From Burkholderia sp. 9120 (GTDB lineage Bacteria; Pseudomonadota; Gammaproteobacteria; Burkholderiales; Burkholderiaceae): a stretch of DNA of 64,000 nt. The translations under genes were made by a program, and so were the position numbers. Every line of letters begins with the position of its first letter. The stretch's first letter is position 1. The notes beneath the pieces are model-generated. The model saw nothing but the letters and a program-made list of their open reading frames with translations. It was not told the origin of the DNA and did no database searches. Of the stretch, positions 54,058 through 63,293 are shown piece by piece. Where the stretch lies: positions 5,952,001 through 6,016,000 of the forward strand of contig NZ_JQNA01000002.1 in the NCBI RefSeq assembly GCF_000745015.1, read 5' to 3'.

Positions 54058-55128
54058 ATGTCCCTCCGCTTTAACGCCGCTCTCACCGCCTTGCTCGCCG
54101 CCGCGCTGTTCGGCGCGACCACGCCGCTTGCCAAGGCGCTGCTCGGCGCGTTGTCGCCATTTCTGCTGGCCGGGCTGTTCTACCTCGGCAGCGGCCTCGG
54201 TTTGGCCACCGTGATTCTGGCGCGTCGCATCAAAGGCAAAGGCAGCGCCGCTGGACAATCCGCCGTTCTTCCCCCATTCCCCTTACGCGAAGCACCGTGG
54301 CTGGCCAGCGCGATTGTCGCCGGTGGCGTCGCGGGTCCCGCGCTGTTGATGCTCGGTCTGCAAACCACCCCAGCCGCCACCGGCTCGCTGCTGCTGAATC
54401 TCGAAGGCGTGTTCACCGCGCTGATCGCGTGGATCGTGTTCCGCGAAAACGTCGACGTGCAGGTGTTTCTCGGCATGGCCGCGATCGTCGCGGGCGGCGT
54501 GGCGTTGTCCTGGCAACCCGGCACGGTGGGTTTGCCGCCCGGCACGCTGCTGCTGGTCGGCGCGTGCGCATGCTGGGCAATCGACAATAACCTCACGCGC
54601 AAAGTGTCCACGCACGACGCCATGTTCATCGCCTGCCTGAAAGGACTCGTGGCCGGTTCGGTCAACGTGGCGCTCGCCCTCGCGCTCGGCGCATCATGGC
54701 CGACGGGTGCGACCGTCGGGTTGGCGATGCTGACGGGTTTTGCCGGCTACGGCGTCAGTCTCGTGCTGTTCGTCGTCGCGCTGCGCCATCTCGGCAGCGC
54801 GCGAACCGGCGCTTATTTCTCGGTCGCACCGCTGTTCGGCGTGACGCTGTCATGGTTGCTGTGGCCCGAGTTGCCGCCACCGCTGTTCTGGGTCGCCGCC
54901 GCGTTGATGGCGCTCGGCGTGTGGCTGCACATCCGCGAACGGCATGAGCATCCGCATACGCATGCACCGCTCGATCACACGCATCGCCACCGGCACGACG
55001 CGCATCATCAGCACGAGCACGACTTCGCATGGGACGGCGAAGAGCCCCACACCCATCCGCATGAACATGCGCCGCTCACGCATGTTCATGCACACTTTCC
55101 TGACATACATCATCGTCATTCGCATTGA
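54058..55128 (+). CDS. EamA-family transporter with a His-rich C-terminal tail
   Basis: A 356-residue inner-membrane transporter of the drug/metabolite (EamA) family. Ten predicted helices span residues 8-288; the two EamA repeats are visible. The C-terminal 66 residues are unusual: they contain 24 His residues in short HxH and HH groups together with Asp and Glu (HEHPHTHAPLDHTHRHRHDA as a sample), a soluble cytoplasmic tail that should bind Zn, Ni or Cu ions. Export of a metal or metal-chelated metabolite is a reasonable guess. The start at 54058 is chosen because upstream codons overlap the LysR gene out of frame. Confidence 0.88.
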   Translation: MSLRFNAALTALLAAALFGATTPLAKALLGALSPFLLAGLFYLGSGLGLATVILARRIKGKGSAAGQSAVLPPFPLREAPWLASAIVAGGVAGPALLMLGLQTTPAATGSLLLNLEGVFTALIAWIVFRENVDVQVFLGMAAIVAGGVALSWQPGTVGLPPGTLLLVGACACWAIDNNLTRKVSTHDAMFIACLKGLVAGSVNVALALALGASWPTGATVGLAMLTGFAGYGVSLVLFVVALRHLGSARTGAYFSVAPLFGVTLSWLLWPELPPPLFWVAAALMALGVWLHIRERHEHPHTHAPLDHTHRHRHDAHHQHEHDFAWDGEEPHTHPHEHAPLTHVHAHFPDIHHRHSH

Positions 55129-55297
55129 TTTTCGGCGTCGCCGCGCTGCGCGGCGACTTGCTGCACCGCAAGACAAAAATCTCTGTGAAACAGTGTGTGC
55201 GATAGACCGATTCAATTGGCATCGGCGCGGATCGCATCCTCTAATGAAACTCCTGTTGTCCGTGCCCGCTGTCCAACCCGCCTCCCCGGAGAGATTC

Positions 55298-55501
55298 ATG
55301 TCCCAACCCGAGCCAAATATCGATGAAGTCGTGAGAAGCATCGCAGAGGAGACCGACACTCCCACGGAAACAGTGTCGAAGATGTACGAAGACACCTTGG
55401 CCACTTACCGTCACGAAGCGCGCGTATTCGATTACGTGCCGCTGTTCGCAGCGAAAAAAGTGCGCAACCAGCTTCGCCATAACCCGCATCGCAAACACTG
55501 A
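55298..55501 (+). CDS. DUF3562 family protein
   Basis: A 67-residue protein of the DUF3562 family, seen mostly in Burkholderiales. The core EVVRSIAEETDTPTETVSKM and MYEDTLATYRHEARVFDYVP matches the family pattern; the short basic C-terminus (LRHNPHRKH) completes it. Function is unknown; the helix-turn-helix-like arrangement has been suggested to be regulatory. A GGAGAG site lies 6 bases before the ATG. It stands alone after the transporter gene. Confidence 0.8.
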   Translation: MSQPEPNIDEVVRSIAEETDTPTETVSKMYEDTLATYRHEARVFDYVPLFAAKKVRNQLRHNPHRKH

Positions 55502-55646
55502 CACGGCGCGCGCGGAGACCACCGCCTGCCGGGTTTTGCGTCGTGTCGATCAGTCCGCTCGCGCGCCGATCCGCACGAACCCTTACCGATTATTTTCTTT
55601 CCGCTGCTAGACTCTGTGCCGGAACTATCGACTCGGGGGAGTGGGC

Positions 55647-56750
55647 ATGCGGGTGACAATCGTAGGAGCGGGCATTGCCGGGTTAAGCACGGCGTGGTCG
55701 CTCGCGAAACTGGGACACGACATCACATTGATCGAGCAAGGCTCGATTCCAAATCCACTGGCCGCTTCGGGCGACCGGACCCGAATGATTCGCCGCGCCT
55801 ATGGCGACGCCGACGGCTATGCGCGCACCATGGCCGAAGCATTCGATAGTTGGGATCTGCTGTGGAATGATCTCGGCGTGTCCCACTATGCGAATTGCGG
55901 CGTGCTCGGCATTTCGCAATTCGCCGGCGACGACGCCGAGCAATTTCGCGGCGGCCTCGACCGTATGCAATTCGAGTACGAACAACTCGCGCCGCAAGAA
56001 GCGGCAGAGCGCTATCCCTTTCTCGACCCCGCCACGTTTCGCTACGCGTATCTCGATCAGGACGGCGGTGCGCTCTTCAGCGAGCGCATTGCGCGCGACA
56101 TGAAAGCGTGGCTCAAGATGCGCGGCGCCGATATCCGTACTCATACGAAAGTCCTCTCGGTCGACCCGCACACCGCTTGCGTGCGTATCGACGACGACAA
56201 CATCGTGCGCGCCGACCGCCTCGTGATTACCGCGGGCGCATGGACGTTGCAACTGTTCCCCGCGCTGGCCGAAACCTTGATGACGTTCCGCAACGTGGTC
56301 GCCTACATGGAGCCGCCCGCGGATCTCGAAGAGGCGTGGGCGAATGCACCGGCAATCGTCGACATCGGCGGATCGAGCGGCGGTTATGCCCTGCCGCCGC
56401 TCGACGGCATTGGTCTGAAGTTTGGTGCGGGCATTCACAAGGTCCACGCACTCGACCCCGACGCCGACCGCATCGCGACACACGGTGAAGGCAACAGTGT
56501 GCGCCGGCTGTTTGCGCCGCCGTTCAGCCGCATTGGCGATTACACGGTTTCCGAAGTCAAAACCTGCATGTACACCTTCACTGCCGACAGCCGTTTCTTC
56601 TCGAAGCGTATCGGCAACACGCTGGTGGTGTCCGCGTGCTCGGGGCACGGTTATAAATTCGGCGCGGCGATAGGCCGGCGCGTCGCCCAGGCGCTCGATA
56701 CGGACGACGACGCAATGCTCGCGCGCTGGCTCAGAGCCGAGGCCGCCTGA
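55647..56750 (+). CDS. FAD-dependent oxidoreductase, DAO/sarcosine-oxidase type
   Basis: A 367-residue flavoenzyme of the D-amino-acid oxidase superfamily (DadA/SoxB-like). The N-terminal ADP-binding fold MRVTIVGAGIAGLSTAWSLA with the Glu at the end of strand 2 (LIEQG) binds FAD. The central ASGDRTRMIRRAYGD and the C-terminal VVSACSGHGYKFGAAIG with GR close the FAD site. It oxidises the C-N bond of an amine or N-methyl amino acid; the substrate is unknown. A GGGGGAG site lies 6 bases before the ATG at 55647. It converges on the MocR regulator. Confidence 0.88.
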   Translation: MRVTIVGAGIAGLSTAWSLAKLGHDITLIEQGSIPNPLAASGDRTRMIRRAYGDADGYARTMAEAFDSWDLLWNDLGVSHYANCGVLGISQFAGDDAEQFRGGLDRMQFEYEQLAPQEAAERYPFLDPATFRYAYLDQDGGALFSERIARDMKAWLKMRGADIRTHTKVLSVDPHTACVRIDDDNIVRADRLVITAGAWTLQLFPALAETLMTFRNVVAYMEPPADLEEAWANAPAIVDIGGSSGGYALPPLDGIGLKFGAGIHKVHALDPDADRIATHGEGNSVRRLFAPPFSRIGDYTVSEVKTCMYTFTADSRFFSKRIGNTLVVSACSGHGYKFGAAIGRRVAQALDTDDDAMLARWLRAEAA

Positions 56751-56773
56751 ACGGCTTTCGGCGTGACGGAACC

Positions 56774-56812
56774 CGCTGTGACGACGCGAAATGCCTAACG
56801 TGTCGTCACAAC
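56774..56812. terminator. Inverted repeat between convergent genes, candidate bidirectional terminator
   Basis: TGTGACGAC (56777-56785) pairs with GTCGTCACA (56802-56810) around a 16-base loop. The right arm covers the stop codon of the MocR gene. No U-run follows, so the terminator is weak or Rho-assisted. Confidence 0.4.
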
Positions 56813-58260
56813 AACCCACGCACCACCGCAGCGAGCCGCGCCACCAGCGCATCCGCCTCCTGCGGTTTCACGCCCGCGTAGCCGAGCATGAAGCCGTTGT
56901 AATGCTCAGCGTCCCGCTCCGGATGCTGACAGAACGCGCTCAACGCGGCGATATGCAAACCGTGCTCGCGCGTCGCGGCACTCACGTCCTGATCGTGCAA
57001 CGGCGCGTCGAGCCGCACCGTCAGATGCATGCCGCCGCCGTCGGACGACACCGTCACCAGATCGCCCATATGCCGCTCGATCGCTGCTACCAACGCACTG
57101 CGGCGTTGCTGATAAAGACGCCGCATGCGCCGCAAATGCCGCGCATATTTCCCGCTATCGATAAAGTCGGCCAACGCAATCTGTTCGGCCACGCGCCCCT
57201 GCCGCGCGATCTCGCTGAGCGTGTCGTCGACCTGCGTCACGAGATGCGCGGGCACAACCATGAAGCCCATGCGCAGCGCCGGAAACATCGTCTTGCTGAA
57301 GGTGCCGAGGTAGATCACCGGCGCGTGCTCGACGAGCCCTTGAATCGACGGTAGCGGCGGACCGCTGTGACGCAGTTCGCTGTCGTAGTCGTCTTCGATG
57401 ATCCACGCGCCGCGCGCCACGGCGTTATCGATGATCGACCAGCGCCGCTCCAGGCTCAGCACGCTGCCGAGCGGATACTGATGCGACGGCGTGAGATACA
57501 GCAAGCGCGGCGGCGTCTGTTGCCAATCATCGGCGGTCGGCGCCATGCCGGCGGCGTCGACGGGAATCGGCACCAGTTGCAAACCCGCAGCCTGAAACGC
57601 GGCTTTCGCGCCGTGATAGCCGGGGTCCTCGACCCACACGCTATCGCCGGCATCGGCGAACATGCAGGCGCAGAGATCGAGACTCGCCTGCGTGCCCGCG
57701 GTGATGAACACCTGCTCCGCGGAACAGCGCACACCGCGCGACACGCGTACATATTCGGCAATCGAACGGCGCAGCGCGGGATGGCCCGAGTTGTGGCCAT
57801 ATCCCAGTTCGCCGGACGGGACCGCACGCCATGCGCGCTCCATCGACGCTCGCCATTGCGCGAGCGGGAATTCGTCGAGCGCGGGCACGCCTGGGCGGAA
57901 CGGTGTGGGGTCGTCGGGACTGGTGCGTTCGCGCGGCAGATCCGTGACGCGCCGCGATAGCCCACTGCCGGACGACTGCAGCCGTCCTACTGCCTTGGAA
58001 GCGGCACTATCCGCGCCACTCACCATGCTGACGATCGAACCGTGCCGGCTCGCGGCAATAAAGCCTTCTTCGGTCAGCCGTTCGTACGCGTACAACACCG
58101 AGTTACGCGCAATGCCCAATTGCTCGGCCAGCGCACGGCTCGCGAGCAGACGGCTACCGTGGCGAATCGCGCCGTCGAGAATCGCGCGGCGCAGGCTTTC
58201 GTAAAGCAGGTCCTGTTGCGTGAGCTTGCGCCCGCCCAACGTTCGCTCGACGTTCGACAT
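56806..58260 (-). CDS. MocR/PdxR-type regulator (GntR HTH fused to aminotransferase)
   Basis: A 484-residue transcription factor. The N-terminal GntR winged helix-turn-helix (LYESLRRAILDGAIRHGSRL, then SRALAEQLGIARNSVLYAY) occupies about residues 15-85; the rest is a fold type I aminotransferase-like domain with the PLP Lys in GTFSKTMFPALRMG. In such regulators PLP or a related amino compound controls DNA binding. The ATG at 58260 gives MSNVERTLGG; an ATG six codons earlier is possible. It is divergent from a GNAT gene, over a region with several inverted half-sites, so the GNAT gene is the likely target. Confidence 0.9.
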   Translation of the reverse strand: MSNVERTLGGRKLTQQDLLYESLRRAILDGAIRHGSRLLASRALAEQLGIARNSVLYAYERLTEEGFIAASRHGSIVSMVSGADSAASKAVGRLQSSGSGLSRRVTDLPRERTSPDDPTPFRPGVPALDEFPLAQWRASMERAWRAVPSGELGYGHNSGHPALRRSIAEYVRVSRGVRCSAEQVFITAGTQASLDLCACMFADAGDSVWVEDPGYHGAKAAFQAAGLQLVPIPVDAAGMAPTADDWQQTPPRLLYLTPSHQYPLGSVLSLERRWSIIDNAVARGAWIIEDDYDSELRHSGPPLPSIQGLVEHAPVIYLGTFSKTMFPALRMGFMVVPAHLVTQVDDTLSEIARQGRVAEQIALADFIDSGKYARHLRRMRRLYQQRRSALVAAIERHMGDLVTVSSDGGGMHLTVRLDAPLHDQDVSAATREHGLHIAALSAFCQHPERDAEHYNGFMLGYAGVKPQEADALVARLAAVVRGLL

Positions 58261-58279
58261 CAACAGACCGTAGTCCAAA

Positions 58280-58331
58280 TCGTGGCTCCAAATTTTGCTC
58301 TTCTTGTGGAGCTAACAATGGTGCCACAAAT
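58280..58331. promoter_or_regulatory. Inverted-repeat operator region for MocR
   Basis: TTGTGG (58304-58309) and CCACAA (58324-58329) form an inverted repeat. A second pair of related half-sites, GTGGCTCCA (58282-58290 region) and TGGAGC (about 58307-58312), lies nearby. It sits just upstream of the MocR start in the region shared with the divergent GNAT gene, where MocR-type proteins usually bind direct or inverted repeats. Confidence 0.5.
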
Positions 58332-58456
58332 TTCTTATGCTGATGGTTCGGGCGCTGCCGCCACGCTGTAAGCCTCTACGCCTGTTCGACTCAACCTTAG
58401 CGTCGTCTCCGCGGCCTGCCCGCAAGACGTCATCCACTCACGAGGAAGTCAAACCC

Positions 58457-58918
58457 ATGTCCGACCCGATCCAGATTCGCCCCGCCGCGCCCGCCGACTT
58501 CGACACCTGGCTGCCGCTATGGGACGCCTACAACGCGTTCTACGGCCGCTCGGGCGAAACGGCGCTGCCGCGCGAGATCACGCGCATCACCTGGGCGCGT
58601 TTCTTCGATGCCTACGAGCCGATGCATGCCATGGTCGCCGAACGCAACGGCCAACTGCTCGGCATCGTGCATTTCCTGTATCACCGTCATACGACGATGG
58701 CCGCGCCCACCTGTTATCTGCAAGACCTCTATACGCTCGACACCGAGCGCGGCAAGGGCGTGGGCCGCGCGCTGATCGAAGGGGTGTACGCGCGAGCCAG
58801 GGCGGATGGTCTGGAGCGCGTCTACTGGCAAACCCACGAAACCAATCAGACCGCGATGAAACTCTACGATCAGGTCGCGGATCACTCAGGCTTCGTGGTG
58901 TATCGCAAGGCGTTATAA
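58457..58918 (+). CDS. GNAT-family N-acetyltransferase
   Basis: A 153-residue acetyltransferase. The N-terminal IQIRPAAPADFDTWLPLWD, the acetyl-CoA loop RGKGVGRALIEGVYARAR and the final NQTAMKLYDQVADHSGFVVY follow the family core. It probably acetylates a small amine with acetyl-CoA in the cytoplasm; the substrate is unknown. A GAGGAAG site precedes the ATG at 58457. It is divergent from the MocR gene, which may sense a related amine or pyridoxal compound. Confidence 0.9.
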   Translation: MSDPIQIRPAAPADFDTWLPLWDAYNAFYGRSGETALPREITRITWARFFDAYEPMHAMVAERNGQLLGIVHFLYHRHTTMAAPTCYLQDLYTLDTERGKGVGRALIEGVYARARADGLERVYWQTHETNQTAMKLYDQVADHSGFVVYRKAL

Positions 58919-59090
58919 CGCCGCAGGTTTTCGATTCCCGCCCCGCCGGCGGACCGTGCCGCTCAAGTTTTACGTGCGGCTTGCCGTTATCGCCATTGGA
59001 CGGAGCTACTCGCGGCTCCCGCGCGGTTGATCCGCGGCAACTTGGGCGATCTCCTCATGGAGGGGCGCGAAACGGAATCGGAAACTGACC

Positions 59091-60800
59091 ATGCCTTCGA
59101 TCATCGGCATCGATCTTGGAACCACGCATAGTCTCGCGGCGGTCTGGCGCGACAATCAGGCTGTCCTCATCCCGAATGCCTTGGGTGAGACGCTCACGCC
59201 TTCGTGCGTTTCGATCGACGACGACGGCTCGATCCTTATCGGCCGCCCCGCTCATGACCGTTTGCATACGCATCCCGAGCGAACCGCCGCGAACTTCAAG
59301 CGCTACATGGGCACGAACCGCAGCGTGCCGCTCGACACGCAAACGCTGCGTCCCGAGGAACTGTCCTCGCTGGTGCTCAAAGCGCTGAAGGCGGATGCCG
59401 AGGCCTTTCTCGGCGAAACGGTCCACGACGCGGTGATCGCCGTGCCTGCCTATTTCAGCGACGCGCAACGCAAAGCCACGCGCATTGCCGGCGAACTGGC
59501 CGGGCTCAAGGTGCGACGGCTCGTCAACGAACCGACCGCGGCGTCGCTCGCGTATGGCGTGCATCAGCGCGATAGCGAACGCAAGTTCCTGATCTTCGAT
59601 CTGGGCGGCGGCACGTTCGACGTGTCGGTGCTCGACTTCTTCGAAGGCGTGATGGAAGTGCGCGCCAGCACCGGAGACAATTTTCTGGGCGGCGAGGACT
59701 TCACCGAGGCGTTGGTCGAGCTGTTCTGCCAGCGCAATAGCCTGAAACTCAACGCGCTCTCGCCGATCGCCGCGCAACGTCTGCATCAGCAGGCCGAGCG
59801 CGCGAAACGGCAGCTCACGCAGCACGGCGCCGATAGCGTCACGCTCAAGCTCGCAGTCAACGACCGCGACGCCACGCTCGAACTCGACACAGCCGCCGCC
59901 GAACGTGCCTGCGAGCATTTGTTGCAACGGCTGCGCAAGCCGGTGGAACGGGCGTTGCGCGATTCGAAGATCGCCGTCGACGCGCTCGACGAAATCATCC
60001 TCGTCGGCGGCGCGTCGCGCATGCCGATGGTCCGCAAGCTGGTCTCGAAGATGTTCGGCCGCCTGCCCGCCGGGCACCTGAATCCCGATGAAGTCGTGGC
60101 GCTCGGCGCCGCCGTGCAGGCGGGTCTCGTCACGCGCGATGCAGGGCTCGAGGAAATGGTGCTGACCGATGTCGCGCCGTATAGCCTCGGCATCGATACC
60201 GCCATCCAGCTCGCGCAGGACCAGATCGTGCCGGGGCATTTCCTGCCGATCATCGAGCGCAATACGATCGTGCCGGTGAGCCGCATGCAGCGGATTTTCA
60301 CGGTGCGCGACCGTCAGCAGAGGCTCAGCATCAAGGTGTTTCAAGGCGAAGCGCGTCTGACCCGGGACAACGTGCCGCTCGGCGAATTCGCGCTCGACGT
60401 GCCGCTTCAGCCGGCAGGCGAAGCGGGCGCGGATGTGCGCTTCACGTACGACGTCAACGGTGTGCTGGAAGTGGAAGCCACCGCGTTTCCCGGTGGCGAA
60501 AAGCGCACGATGGTGATTGAAGAAAACCCCGGCGTGATGACGCCGGAAGAAATCCGCGAGCGGCTCGTTGCGCTGAGCGCGTTGAAGATTCATCCGCGCG
60601 ATCAACTCGAAAATCGCACACTGTTGACGCGTGCCGATCGTGTCTATGAAGAAACGCTCGGGGACCATCGGCAGTATCTGGCCGCGCATATCGCGCGTTT
60701 TCAGGCGTTGATCGAACGGCAGCACGCCGATGAAATCGCCCTTGCGCGCAGCGACCTGAGCGCGCTGCTGGATCGCTTCGACGTGCATGTGACTTACTGA
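59091..60800 (+). CDS. hscC: HscC-like Hsp70 chaperone
   Basis: A 569-residue Hsp70 of the HscC branch (shorter than DnaK, which has about 640). The phosphate loops are [15 protein letters not shown] (5-19) and [16 protein letters not shown] (168-183); the adenosine motif is [16 protein letters not shown] (about 301-316). A substrate-binding domain follows from about residue 385 with a short helical lid; the DnaK-type EEVD end is missing. HscC works with a dedicated J-protein; the next gene, starting 6 bases later, encodes one with membrane helices, so both form a two-gene operon. The regulatory signal is not visible. Confidence 0.92.
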   Translation: MPSIIGIDLGTTHSLAAVWRDNQAVLIPNALGETLTPSCVSIDDDGSILIGRPAHDRLHTHPERTAANFKRYMGTNRSVPLDTQTLRPEELSSLVLKALKADAEAFLGETVHDAVIAVPAYFSDAQRKATRIAGELAGLKVRRLVNEPTAASLAYGVHQRDSERKFLIFDLGGGTFDVSVLDFFEGVMEVRASTGDNFLGGEDFTEALVELFCQRNSLKLNALSPIAAQRLHQQAERAKRQLTQHGADSVTLKLAVNDRDATLELDTAAAERACEHLLQRLRKPVERALRDSKIAVDALDEIILVGGASRMPMVRKLVSKMFGRLPAGHLNPDEVVALGAAVQAGLVTRDAGLEEMVLTDVAPYSLGIDTAIQLAQDQIVPGHFLPIIERNTIVPVSRMQRIFTVRDRQQRLSIKVFQGEARLTRDNVPLGEFALDVPLQPAGEAGADVRFTYDVNGVLEVEATAFPGGEKRTMVIEENPGVMTPEEIRERLVALSALKIHPRDQLENRTLLTRADRVYEETLGDHRQYLAAHIARFQALIERQHADEIALARSDLSALLDRFDVHVTY

Positions 60801-60806
60801 TCGGCC

Positions 60807-62453
60807 ATGACTACGAGTTCTGACAACACCTGGCCGTGGGACGCGCTCGGCATCGAATCGAATGCGGACGAGCGCGCGGTGCGCCGTGCTTACGCGAAGC
60901 TGCTGAAACAACAGCGGCCGGATGAGGATGCCGACGCGTTTCAGCGTCTGCGGTATGCGTATGAGTCGGCATTGCAGATAGTGAACGGCAAGGCGTTTTC
61001 GGCAATGCCGGCGACGGTGTCGACGATGTCGATGCCCACGCCCGCGGTGCAAACCGTCCGCGAACCCGATGCGTTCGACAGCGCGGTGCAGCTCTGGCAA
61101 GACTTCGTCGCGCAACCCGATCAACTCGCGTCGCGCCGTTCATTGGAGACGCTGTTCGGCTCCATCGTCAACATTCCGACGCGCGAAGAACTCGAATGGC
61201 AAGCGCTGTGTCACTGTCTGAACGAGGACACACCGGCCGAACTGCGTATGAATCTGAACGCCGTGCTCGGGTGGCGGGACAACACCGCGCATCTGCGCCG
61301 GCGCAACGCGCCCATTGCGAATCTCGCGCTGGACCGCGTATTCGCCGACGAGGACTACAACGCGCTGCGTTTGCGCTTCATGAACGCGATGGCGCTGCTC
61401 GAAGCGCCGGCGCCATCCATCGCAACCGGCGCGAGAGCGTTGCTGCGTGCCGGCGTGCGCACGGAGATGGAGCAGTTGTTGACCGCACTGGGCCACTACC
61501 ATCCGAGCGTGGTGCGTCTGCGATTGGATCGCGAGAAGGTCGAGTTCTGGGGCAGTTGCCTGAAATTCCGCATCGGCGTGGGCCGCCTGCTGGGTCCGGC
61601 GCTCGCGTTGAATGCGTGGTGCGGCGTGCTGTTCGCCACCGCCTCGCTGAATCCCGCGAGCGATCGATTGTTCGATCAATGGGCGCCGCCGCAACTCGCC
61701 ATTCTTCTGTCGACGCTGATGCTCGCGCTGGTCACCCTCGCCGCGACAAGCGTGCTGCTTTCGGAACCGCAGCAACAGCGGTTGCGCGCATTGCGTTCCG
61801 TCGGTTGGCTGCGTTATGGCTGGATTCCTGCGTGGCTAGGCGCCACCGCCGCGGCGTTGTGCGAAGACGGCAATGGCCGTTCCACCTCGATTGCGATGAT
61901 CACGCTTGGCGTCTGCACAATCTGGGCGGCGCTGATCCACGGCTGGCCGTCTATCAAGCGGTTGGCGATTCTGGCTGTCGCCAACGCCAGCGCGTTCGGC
62001 TTCGTGGGCCACTGGATCGCTACCGACCCGCGTGCATGGCCGATGCCGTTTGCCCATGGCGTGCTGTTCGCGTTCTTCCTCTCGTTCGCGCAAGCCGAGT
62101 GGCGCGATTGGCTCGCGCGCCGGCCGCGTTTGTCGTGGGCTTGTCTGCCGATCTGGTTTGCGGGCTTCGTCGCGTTGATCGTGCTGCTGTTGCAGCGTGA
62201 AGAGCGCTCGCAACAGTTCGCGTGGGCGCTCTTTGCGGTGATGTCGGCGGCGGGAGGGGTGCTGGAGGCGACGCGCTGGAAGGAAATGCGTACGGCGGTG
62301 CCGGCGTTTTTTCGCGGTTATGTGAATATGTCCTGGATGGTGCTGGCTGTCGTGAAACCGGACATCGTTGCTTGTGTGGGCGCGGGGTTGATGAGTATCT
62401 GGATCATCGAGGGTGTCAGGCGGCGGCGTGGGTTAGCCGGCAACCAAGAATAG
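60807..62453 (+). CDS. Membrane J-domain protein (DjlB/DjlC-type partner of HscC)
   Basis: A 548-residue protein. The N-terminal J domain (residues 8-58: TWPWDALGIESNADERAVRR) has the usual Leu and basic helix residues, but the canonical HPD is RPD (Arg37-Pro-Asp, in KQQRPDEDADAFQRLRYAYE), as in the type IV J-proteins DjlB and DjlC of E. coli. A polar middle region (70-255) is followed by about eight transmembrane helices (from about residue 262). The gene follows hscC by 6 bases, so the two should act together on membrane-associated clients. The altered HPD may mean tight partner specificity rather than loss of function. Confidence 0.85.
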   Translation: MTTSSDNTWPWDALGIESNADERAVRRAYAKLLKQQRPDEDADAFQRLRYAYESALQIVNGKAFSAMPATVSTMSMPTPAVQTVREPDAFDSAVQLWQDFVAQPDQLASRRSLETLFGSIVNIPTREELEWQALCHCLNEDTPAELRMNLNAVLGWRDNTAHLRRRNAPIANLALDRVFADEDYNALRLRFMNAMALLEAPAPSIATGARALLRAGVRTEMEQLLTALGHYHPSVVRLRLDREKVEFWGSCLKFRIGVGRLLGPALALNAWCGVLFATASLNPASDRLFDQWAPPQLAILLSTLMLALVTLAATSVLLSEPQQQRLRALRSVGWLRYGWIPAWLGATAAALCEDGNGRSTSIAMITLGVCTIWAALIHGWPSIKRLAILAVANASAFGFVGHWIATDPRAWPMPFAHGVLFAFFLSFAQAEWRDWLARRPRLSWACLPIWFAGFVALIVLLLQREERSQQFAWALFAVMSAAGGVLEATRWKEMRTAVPAFFRGYVNMSWMVLAVVKPDIVACVGAGLMSIWIIEGVRRRRGLAGNQE

Positions 62454-62487
62454 TCGGTTATTGCGACATGGTTGCCGCGCGGCGGTC

Positions 62488-62724
62488 TTATCCAGCAGTC
62501 GCTTTCCACCATAGATACGCGCCGGCCGAACCCACCAATAGGGCAGTAGCCGTATAGAAGACGGCTGGCTTTCTCAGCACGTCCAACCTGTCGGCAGGCG
62601 CCATTTCTTCGTTGTCCAGGTCGGAGAAATTGATGCCTCGATCTCTCGGAAAGAGGCTAATCAACATCACACCACCCGAGCCGACAAAAAGTACAAGCAG
62701 AAGTATCAGTAAAGGTGTTGTCAC
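62488..62724 (-). CDS. Small two-helix membrane protein, 78 aa
   Basis: A 78-residue membrane protein with a first helix (LLILLLVLFVGSGGVMLISL, residues 4-23), a polar loop (RDRGINFSDLDNEEMAPADR) and a second helix (AVFYTATALLVGSAGAYLWW, about 54-73). It is 62 bases downstream of the PAAR gene on the same strand and thus likely cotranscribed. A small membrane protein following a PAAR gene could be an immunity protein or an accessory factor; there is no family match I know. The gene is convergent with the J-protein gene. Confidence 0.6.
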   Translation of the reverse strand: MTTPLLILLLVLFVGSGGVMLISLFPRDRGINFSDLDNEEMAPADRLDVLRKPAVFYTATALLVGSAGAYLWWKATAG

Positions 62725-62786
62725 CTCAAAACCCTCATCGTTTCATCCACCGAACCGTTAAAGGTGGTTTGAGCGTCGGCCATACC

Positions 62787-63293
62787 TCACTCCAACATCG
62801 CAGACAACAGAGAGTGGACGAGCGAGCGAGAGGGCTTTTCATAGTCGATCGCAAGCTCGACTTTCTGGCAGGGAGTAGCGTTCGGCCGCTCAAAATGAAC
62901 AATGTTGTTAGCATCGAACGTCCCATGCGCGACCGAGCCATCTGCAAAATGGGCACGACACCCTAAACCCTCACAGCTTCCTCTTCCATTGAGAGCAAAC
63001 CGTATCCAATGGTCACTTGCCGGCGTTTCGTTTATCGATGCGCCGTCTGAACCGAACCCCATGCGAGCCAACTCATGCGCTTCAAAACTCATTGTCATGT
63101 CTGACTGGGAAGCGAGCATCACAGGAAGCGGGTAACACTGACATGCACAAACATCACCTTCCAACGCCGCTTGTTTGCCCATTAGGTTCCCTGCCCACCG
63201 AGGACCTCGCGGGACGATTTTCCCCATGGAACAGCATGCGGGGCACTCGACAGTTGCGCCAACGAAAGTCAGTTGCGTTCCGTGGTGAGACAT
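62787..63293 (-). CDS. PAAR-domain protein with C-terminal extension
   Basis: A 168-residue PAAR protein. The N-terminal GTQLTFVGATVECPACCSMG, then KQAALEGDVCACQCYPLPVM, gives the Cys/His-containing cap that sharpens the VgrG spike tip in type VI secretion. From about residue 85 an extension follows with CRAHFADGSVAHGTFDANNI, a short beta-rich domain like the small Ig/transthyretin-like modules attached to VgrG or PAAR proteins. No vgrG, hcp or tss gene is in the window, so it is an orphan. Starting Met at 63293 is the only good choice, though its ribosome-binding site is weak. Confidence 0.75.
   Translation of the reverse strand: MSHHGTQLTFVGATVECPACCSMGKIVPRGPRWAGNLMGKQAALEGDVCACQCYPLPVMLASQSDMTMSFEAHELARMGFGSDGASINETPASDHWIRFALNGRGSCEGLGCRAHFADGSVAHGTFDANNIVHFERPNATPCQKVELAIDYEKPSRSLVHSLLSAMLE

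Noticed and set aside
59055..61124. A 689-codon minus-strand frame opposite hscC
   Set aside because: Shadow frame with Arg/His/Gln bias; hscC on the plus strand has intact Hsp70 signatures.
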